Shown: one piece after another, positions 12,411 through 17,381 of the stretch
How the letters are laid out: each line of letters begins with the position of its first letter
Position numbering within the stretch: position 1 is the stretch's first letter
Assembly: GCA_964482585.1 (NCBI GenBank)
Contig: CAYZYO010000045.1
Coordinates: forward strand, 1 to 17,381
Reading direction: 5' to 3'
Length of the DNA: 17,381 nt
DNA from: CAYZYO01 sp964482585
Lineage (GTDB): Bacteria; Bacillota; Syntrophomonadia; Syntrophomonadales; Syntrophomonadaceae
The notes under the pieces: model-generated
What the model saw: only the letters and a program-made list of their open reading frames with translations
Database searches by the model: none
What the model was told of the DNA's origin: nothing
Program-made: the position numbers and the translations under genes

Positions 12411-13052
12411 TTAAACTATGGCATGGCATATATCCCCAAAAACCTTGGCCATTTCCTGAGCACCATTTACAGTCTTCAGCAACCCCCGCTCACGATAGTA
12501 AGCTAATAATGGTTCAGTCTGCTGTGAATAAACTTTAAGCCGATTGGCTACTGTTTCCTCACTGTCATCAGTTCTCTGGTATAATTCTCCTGAACATTTA
12601 TCACATACACCTTGCTCTTTGGGTGCATTAAACTCAATGTTATAGGTAGCTCCACACTGACGACATATCCTTCTTCCTACCATCCGGGCCATCAAGACCT
12701 CATTAGCTACATCAACATTAACCGCAGCATCCAATTTCTTATCTAATCCGGCCAAAATTTCTTCTAAAGCATCAGCCTGCGGTACCGTCCGGGGAAATCC
12801 GTCTAATAAAAATCCTACTGCACAATCATCTTGAGCTAATCTCTCTTTTACAATCCCTATTGTAATTTCGTCAGGTACCAACTGTCCGGCATCCATAACC
12901 GCCTTGGCTTGCTTGCCGAGTTCAGTTCCCTGCTTAATTGCCGCTCTAAACATATCTCCGGTTGATATATGGGGAATATTAAATTCCTTGATCAACATTT
13001 CCGCCTGAGTCCCTTTACCTGCCCCAGGTGGCCCCATGATAATAATGTTCAT
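12411..13052 (-). CDS. adk: Adenylate kinase, long form with zinc LID
   Basis: Catalyses AMP + ATP to 2 ADP. The 213 residues include the P-loop GPPGAGKGT (7-15), the AMP-binding TGDMFR (31-36) and DGFPRT (84-89), and the LID with four Cys at 130, 133, 150 and 153 (CRQC...CDKC), the structural Zn site of Gram-positive long forms. R161-type TDD and NRLKVY segments follow. It starts with ATG at 13052 after AGGAGGG. Adk is usually in the ribosomal secY-adk-map cluster; here it sits downstream of hppA, so it may be a relocated or second copy. The neighbours (AMP-forming ligase, pyrophosphatase) fit a role in recycling AMP. Confidence 0.97.
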   Translation of the reverse strand: MNIIIMGPPGAGKGTQAEMLIKEFNIPHISTGDMFRAAIKQGTELGKQAKAVMDAGQLVPDEITIGIVKERLAQDDCAVGFLLDGFPRTVPQADALEEILAGLDKKLDAAVNVDVANEVLMARMVGRRICRQCGATYNIEFNAPKEQGVCDKCSGELYQRTDDSEETVANRLKVYSQQTEPLLAYYRERGLLKTVNGAQEMAKVFGDICHAIV

Positions 13053-13142
13053 GATCTTTTCCCTCCTAATGTAGTATCCTAATCCGGTTATCTTCGAATT
13101 TATACTATAAATTTATACCTGGTAATTATCTATCCCGGGTTA

Positions 13143-13170
13143 AGGGCTTCAGCATAATGCTGAATACCCT
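13143..13170. other. Hairpin between hppA and adk
   Basis: TTCAGCAT (13148-13155) is inverted at 13157-13164 with outer AGGG/CCCT pairs (13143-13146 with 13167-13170). It lies about 70 bases beyond the hppA stop. No T run follows, so it may be an RNA-stability or processing hairpin rather than a terminator. Confidence 0.45.
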
Positions 13171-13238
13171 CTAATGTAATACCCCAAGATAATGATCGTT
13201 ATATAATCGTTTAGCACTAAACTTATTTAAGCTATAAG

Positions 13239-15683
13239 CTATTTTTCGGTCTGTATTCTCATACCATAGAATGAACGATATACAAAATATAAAGCCACTA
13301 GAAGGAATACTACACCAACATAGGGAGCAATACTTCTGAAGTTAGGCATTATAGCAATCTCCATTGCCAGCAAACCAAACAATGTCGTGAACTTAATTAT
13401 CGGATTAAGTGCTACAGAAGATGTATCCTTAAATGGATCACCTACTGTATCACCAACAACTGATGCTTCATGTAAAGGTGTTCCTTTTTCCTGAAGGTCA
13501 ACTTCAACAACCTTCTTGGCATTATCCCAGGCGCCACCGGCATTAGCCATGAATACTGCCTGATACAGACCAAATACTGCAATAGATATCAGGTAAGCAA
13601 CAAAAAACGCAACCGGCTGGTCACTGCTAACACTCGGAGCTGAAAGGCAGGCAAATGCCATAGCAAACGAGAATATGGCGATAAATATATTGAACATTCC
13701 ATTCTGAGCATACTGGGTACAGATCTTAACAACTTCCTTGGACTTTTCAATATTCGCCTTCTGATCGCCCTCTGCTTCAAGATCGATATTATCCTTTATA
13801 TATTCAACCGCTCTATAGGCCCCAGTTGTAACCGCCTGGGTCGAAGAACCGCAAAACCAATAGATAACTGCTCCACCAGCAATAAACCCTAACAATGTGA
13901 AAGGATTTAAGACATTGAGAATAGTTTCTGGTTGAACCCCTAAAACATTCTGGATAACCAGAATCAGGGAGAATATCATCGTGGTCGCACCTACAACTGC
14001 AGTTCCTATCAAAACCGGCTTAGCAGTTGCCTTAAAAGTATTTCCTGCACCATCATTGGCCTCAAGAAAATGTTTGGCCTTTTCCCAATCTGGTTTAAAG
14101 CCAAAATTCTTTTCAATATCATTATCTATATCAGGAACCTCTTCAATTAAGGATAATTCATAAATCGATTGGGCATTATCTGTAACCGGACCGTAGCTAT
14201 CTACCGCGATAGTAACCGGTCCCATGCCCATCATGCCAAATGCAACTAAGCCGAATGCAAATATGCTTGGATAGATCATAATTTCAGCTAAACCAAATCC
14301 ACTTGCAATATAGGCTCCAAACATAATTCCAACAAACACCATTCCTATCCAGAATGCGCTGAAGTTACCTGCAACTAATCCAGATAATATGTTTAATGAT
14401 GCACCACCAGATTTTGAAGCAGTAACCACTTCATTAACATGTATTGAACTAGGACTGGTAAAGATTTTTGTAAACTCGGGAATAAGAGCTGCCGCCAGAG
14501 TTCCAAAGCTGACAACTAGAGCCAGAACCCACCATAAACCTGTCAATTCCGTAGTACCTGCAGCTCCAGGTCCTAAAATAAAATAGCTGACAGCAAAGGT
14601 AGAAATTATAGAAAGAACAGAGGTTATCCATACTAGATTGGTAAGAGGCTGTTCAAAATCAAAATCGTCCTTGTCACCAAATTTTGACTCGCTCAAAGCC
14701 CTATTAACATAGAACGATGCTATGGAAGTAATAACCATTATTACGCGAATTACAAAGATCCAGGTCAACAGCGCTGTCTGTAGATGTGGCGCTACCGCTA
14801 AAACTATAAAGGTAATCAATGCTACGCCTGTAACTCCATAGGTTTCAAACCCATCAGCAGTTGGTCCTACACTGTCTCCGGCGTTATCTCCAGTACAGTC
14901 TGCAATAACTCCCGGATTACGCGGATCGTCTTCTTTAATTCCAAATACGATTTTCATCAGATCAGCACTAATGTCAGCAATCTTGGTAAATATTCCGCCG
15001 GCGATACGCAAGGCACTTGCACCAAGGGATTCACCTACTGCAAATCCTATAAAACTTGCACCAGCTAACTCACGGGGAACAAACAGTAGAATAACCAGCA
15101 TCATGATTAATTCAACACATACTAATACAACCCCGATACTCATTCCAGCATCAAGAGCAATATTTAATAACTTGAGGGGTTTTCTTTCGAGTGAAGTAAA
15201 GGCTACCCGGCTGTTTGCCAGGGTATTCATGCGGATGCCGTACCAGGCTACACTATATGAACCTAGAATACCGATTACGGTCCAGGCTAAAATAAATAGT
15301 ACTGAGCCTATAGGCATGTGGTCAAGAAAACCAAAATAAAAGGCTATGGCTGCACCTATAAAAGCGAATAATATAACGAGAAATTTGCCCTGTTGAATAA
15401 GGTAAGTTTTACAGGTCTCATAAATGACTTCTGCTACATCCAGCATACTTTGATGGGACTTTAAAACTATAACCTTTTTATACTGGTAAAAGCCAAATAA
15501 TATGCCGAGTACGCTAATGAAGATTCCAATTATTAGCATACTGTTTTGCCCCGAACTTAATGCGGGAATTTCCAGGTCTGCCTCGCTGGCAAACACAACT
15601 GCCGGTGAAAGCAATACAATAGCTAGGCTGTATAGCCATGCTAGGATTACCTTCACTCCGCTATTTTTCAAGACATTCATCAT
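13239..15683 (-). CDS. hppA: Membrane ion-translocating pyrophosphatase (HppA), divergent subgroup
   Basis: Couples PPi hydrolysis to H+ (or Na+) pumping, and can run in reverse. At 814 residues it is longer than most (about 660-770). It has roughly 16-17 helices and an N-terminal extension with a signal-peptide look (helix 12-32, VVFASEAD). Seen: GGIFTKIADISADLMK (229-244), EDDPRNP (251-257), DCTGDNAGDSVGPTADGFET (262-281), DSYGPVTDNAQS (495-506), GAGNTFKATAK (545-555), GGAWDNAKK and VVGDTVGDPFKDT near the C-terminus. K551 sits where potassium-independent enzymes carry Lys, so K+ independence is predicted. The usual D-x7-K-x-E motif is altered: one residue is missing and the Glu is not conserved. 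Start ATG 15683 with AAAGGA 8 bases upstream. Confidence 0.95.
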   Translation of the reverse strand: MMNVLKNSGVKVILAWLYSLAIVLLSPAVVFASEADLEIPALSSGQNSMLIIGIFISVLGILFGFYQYKKVIVLKSHQSMLDVAEVIYETCKTYLIQQGKFLVILFAFIGAAIAFYFGFLDHMPIGSVLFILAWTVIGILGSYSVAWYGIRMNTLANSRVAFTSLERKPLKLLNIALDAGMSIGVVLVCVELIMMLVILLFVPRELAGASFIGFAVGESLGASALRIAGGIFTKIADISADLMKIVFGIKEDDPRNPGVIADCTGDNAGDSVGPTADGFETYGVTGVALITFIVLAVAPHLQTALLTWIFVIRVIMVITSIASFYVNRALSESKFGDKDDFDFEQPLTNLVWITSVLSIISTFAVSYFILGPGAAGTTELTGLWWVLALVVSFGTLAAALIPEFTKIFTSPSSIHVNEVVTASKSGGASLNILSGLVAGNFSAFWIGMVFVGIMFGAYIASGFGLAEIMIYPSIFAFGLVAFGMMGMGPVTIAVDSYGPVTDNAQSIYELSLIEEVPDIDNDIEKNFGFKPDWEKAKHFLEANDGAGNTFKATAKPVLIGTAVVGATTMIFSLILVIQNVLGVQPETILNVLNPFTLLGFIAGGAVIYWFCGSSTQAVTTGAYRAVEYIKDNIDLEAEGDQKANIEKSKEVVKICTQYAQNGMFNIFIAIFSFAMAFACLSAPSVSSDQPVAFFVAYLISIAVFGLYQAVFMANAGGAWDNAKKVVEVDLQEKGTPLHEASVVGDTVGDPFKDTSSVALNPIIKFTTLFGLLAMEIAIMPNFRSIAPYVGVVFLLVALYFVYRSFYGMRIQTEK

Positions 15684-16130
15684 TGTACAATCCTTTCTTA
15701 AATAGTTTTACGTGAATAATTATCTTCCCCTCTGGTTATCATAATTTCCACTAACCCTATAATGTCTATAACTGAACTTTGGTCTTCCATCACTTCTAGT
15801 AGTAGTTAGTTGATTAAGATCTCCACCTGGTAGAAAATATACTTCGCTAGATAATTATTCTACTATCATCTTAATTGGACTTCAGTGTGCTTTGAACCAA
15901 ACACTTTAGCCGCTCCCGCTGCCTGATACTCTTATATTCATGGATGTATTAACCATTCCTATTTATCAGCTAACGTAATATGCGAAATGCGGCCAATAGT
16001 AAAATAATAAATATTTCTTCTTCATAAATTACTGCAAAAAACTAGTTTAATTAAAGCTGTGATTAGTACATATTGGTTTTTGTGGCCGACGGAAATAACT
16101 GCTCATATGATTTCTTGTATCCAGATTAAA
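15684..16130. other. Spacer upstream of hppA, no gene seen
   Basis: AT-rich. A minus-strand frame at 15720-15854 stays open for 44 codons but lacks any start codon and ends just before the hppA ribosome binding site. Short inverted pieces CGGCC (15990-15995 area) and GGCCG (16084-16088 area) are about 90 bases apart. The hppA promoter must lie here but no convincing hexamer pair was found. Confidence 0.4.
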
Positions 16131-16141
16131 CTATTTATAAA

Positions 16142-16255
16142 GCGGGAAATCCTCTAAGTCCTCTTTTACATTATTAGTTAGTAAATCCGTAGCAGTATAA
16201 TTAGATATATTCAATAAATGTTTAAGTTGCCGTTCAAACTTATTAGATTTCCCGC
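16142..16255 (-). other. Long-loop inverted repeat directly after the crotonase gene
   Basis: GCGGGAAATC (16142-16151) is perfectly inverted at 16246-16255; after a 3-by-3 internal loop, TAAGT (16155-16159) pairs with ACTTA (16238-16242 area). The loop is 78 bases. On the minus strand it begins 7 bases after the crotonase stop and the distal arm is followed by TTTATAAATAG. It could be a terminator-like or mRNA 3'-end structure. Confidence 0.5.
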
Positions 16256-16262
16256 AAATCTA

Positions 16263-17024
16263 TTATTTCCCTGTATACACTGGTTTACGTTTTTCGAGAA
16301 ACGCACTCATCGCTTCCTCGTAATCATGAGTATCCAAGAGATCCCCAGAGAAAGCAAATTCGACATCATATTGGTCTGAAAGCCTCGCATCTGCATTAAT
16401 ATGCAGCGCTCTTTTCCATCCCTGTACAACTAAAGGTGAATTGGCCAACAGCTTTTTGGCTACTTCCATAGCTGTTTCCATTAGTTGTTCGCCAGGTACA
16501 ACCTTATAGATCCCACCATGCTTTGCCATTTCCTCGGCTTTAAGAGCATTGCCAGTCAACGCCATATAATTAACCACCTTAGTAGGTGCTAATAGAGATA
16601 CGAAGCCCCCGGCACTGATAAAACCTATCTTGGCTTCTGGTATACCAAATGACGCTTTCTCAGAAGCAACAATGATATCACAGGTGGCTGCATAACAGAA
16701 CCCCGCTCCCAGAGCTGCTCCATTAACAGCAGCTATTACCGGAACTTTACAGTCATAAACAGCTCCTACACTGCTTTTAACCAGATCACGATAATCAAGC
16801 AGAGTACCCTTGGTCAATGCTTTGAGCTCATTCAGGTCGTTTCCGGCCATAAACTGTTTCCCTTCCGCACGTAATATAACAACCTTTACATCTTCCATAC
16901 CATTAATTGACTTAAAAAGGGTTCCCATCTCTTTATACAATTGAGCATTTATTGCGTTTACCGGCGGCCGGTTAACAGTTACTATCCCTATATTATCTTG
17001 AACCTCAAATGTTACGAATTCCAT
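16263..17024 (-). CDS. Enoyl-CoA hydratase/isomerase (crotonase) family protein
   Basis: A 253-residue crotonase-fold protein of usual length; members act on acyl-CoA thioesters as hydratases, isomerases, decarboxylases or hydrolases. Seen: VNRPPVNAIN (17-26), the first oxyanion-hole segment KQFMAGNDLNEL (56-67), NGAALGAGFCYAATCD (101-116) and FGIPEAKIGF (126-135). By alignment from memory with rat enoyl-CoA hydratase, E130 corresponds to Glu164, but the Glu144 position is Cys110. A plain hydratase normally needs both Glu, so the reaction is uncertain. It starts with ATG at 17024 after AAGGAGG and stops with tandem TAA TAG. It is 51 bases downstream of the ligase gene, so the two are probably co-transcribed and act on the same CoA ester. 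Confidence 0.92.
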   Translation of the reverse strand: MEFVTFEVQDNIGIVTVNRPPVNAINAQLYKEMGTLFKSINGMEDVKVVILRAEGKQFMAGNDLNELKALTKGTLLDYRDLVKSSVGAVYDCKVPVIAAVNGAALGAGFCYAATCDIIVASEKASFGIPEAKIGFISAGGFVSLLAPTKVVNYMALTGNALKAEEMAKHGGIYKVVPGEQLMETAMEVAKKLLANSPLVVQGWKRALHINADARLSDQYDVEFAFSGDLLDTHDYEEAMSAFLEKRKPVYTGK

Positions 17025-17075
17025 GGTGCGCCTCCTTTTTTCTCTCGCCCCGGGTAAATGATGCTAGCACTTTGA

Positions 17076-17381
17076 TTAATAGCGTTTCATCATAACCGGA
17101 GTTTTTCTATCATATCTTGGTAGGGTTTCAGGTTCTACCCATTCAATTTTTGGATTACAGCGATTAACCGCTCTACAGTAATCGGATATTTCCTTCTGCA
17201 TCTGTTCAAGATTGCCTTCCTGTCCGGGTGCATATTCAACAATTACTTTAAGATTATCAATCTTCGGACTTGGTGATTCCTTTATTACAAACATATGTCC
17301 GGTTACTTTCGGACCCATTACTTTTCTAATGCTTTCTAACAGAACCGCACCGAATACATTAACCCCTTTAACCGTTAACAT
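17076..17381 (-). CDS. C-terminal part of a phenylacetate-CoA ligase (PaaK)-like AMP-forming acyl-CoA ligase
   Basis: The gene runs off the right edge; the 101 visible residues are its C-terminal domain, and the Met at the edge is probably internal. MLTVKGVNVF at the edge matches the start of the small C-terminal (AMP-binding C2) domain in PaaK-type ligases (the usual form is MLIIRGVNVFP), followed by a beta-alpha-beta region with GHMFVIKE, KVIVEYAPG and a basic C-terminus RKTPVMMKRY. Such enzymes make acyl-CoA with release of AMP and PPi. The substrate cannot be told from this part; aryl-acetate, benzoate-type or fatty acids are possible. It is followed by a crotonase, a membrane pyrophosphatase and adenylate kinase, which handle its products. 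Confidence 0.75.
   Translation of the reverse strand: MLTVKGVNVFGAVLLESIRKVMGPKVTGHMFVIKESPSPKIDNLKVIVEYAPGQEGNLEQMQKEISDYCRAVNRCNPKIEWVEPETLPRYDRKTPVMMKRY

Noticed and set aside
15720..15854. Start-less minus-strand open frame of 44 codons upstream of hppA (…FLPGGDLNQLTTTRSDGRP…)
   Set aside because: No start codon and a stop just upstream; could be a relic but nothing recognisable supports it.

Overview
The window looks like chromosome of a low-GC, endospore-forming anaerobe of the Firmicutes/Clostridia, probably close to the syntrophic fatty-acid oxidisers (Syntrophomonas-like). The evidence is the set of spore genes (GPR protease, SASPs, a YlbJ-like protein), the Firmicutes neighbourhood rpmB / Asp23 / FakA / RecG, a Zn-LID adenylate kinase, and a right half with an acyl-CoA ligase, a crotonase, a membrane pyrophosphatase and an acetate-family transporter. 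The lineage is inferred. No plasmid, phage or transposase gene is visible.

Layout. (1) 1-3240 is sporulation-rich: the 3' end of a YlbJ-like membrane protein, a coiled-coil protein overlapping rsmD, then a divergent intergenic region that appears to encode a small RNA (sigma-F-like promoter, C-rich single strands, intrinsic terminator; candidate CsfG homologue). gpr follows, convergent with its substrate, an alpha/beta SASP. A second, 41-residue SASP-like gene sits behind that. (2) 3264-8113 is housekeeping: recG, fakA and asp23 on the minus strand, rpmB divergent. (3) 8114-10201 holds galT between two gene-poor, repeat-rich stretches, followed by a gamma-carbonic-anhydrase-family gene. (4) 10733-17381 carries five minus-strand genes separated mostly by long gaps: acyl-CoA ligase (partial), crotonase, hppA, adk, satP.

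How the genes could work together. In the left part GPR degrades SASPs at germination, so protease and substrates are neighbours. In the right part, AMP-forming ligation makes AMP and PPi. HppA can couple PPi to an ion gradient, Adk returns AMP to ADP, and SatP can move acetate. This is a plausible AMP/PPi economy cluster for a cell living near the thermodynamic limit, though the long gaps argue against one operon.

The intergenic DNA is rich in palindromes: a family built on TAGAGGAGACTTTAGTCTCC, an ATCTGTGGTT-type repeat, short tandem repeats, and several inverted repeats with long loops. The most notable candidates for something undescribed are the sporulation-type small RNA, the mini-SASP, the long-loop structures at 10861-10964 and 16142-16255, and a crotonase lacking one catalytic Glu.
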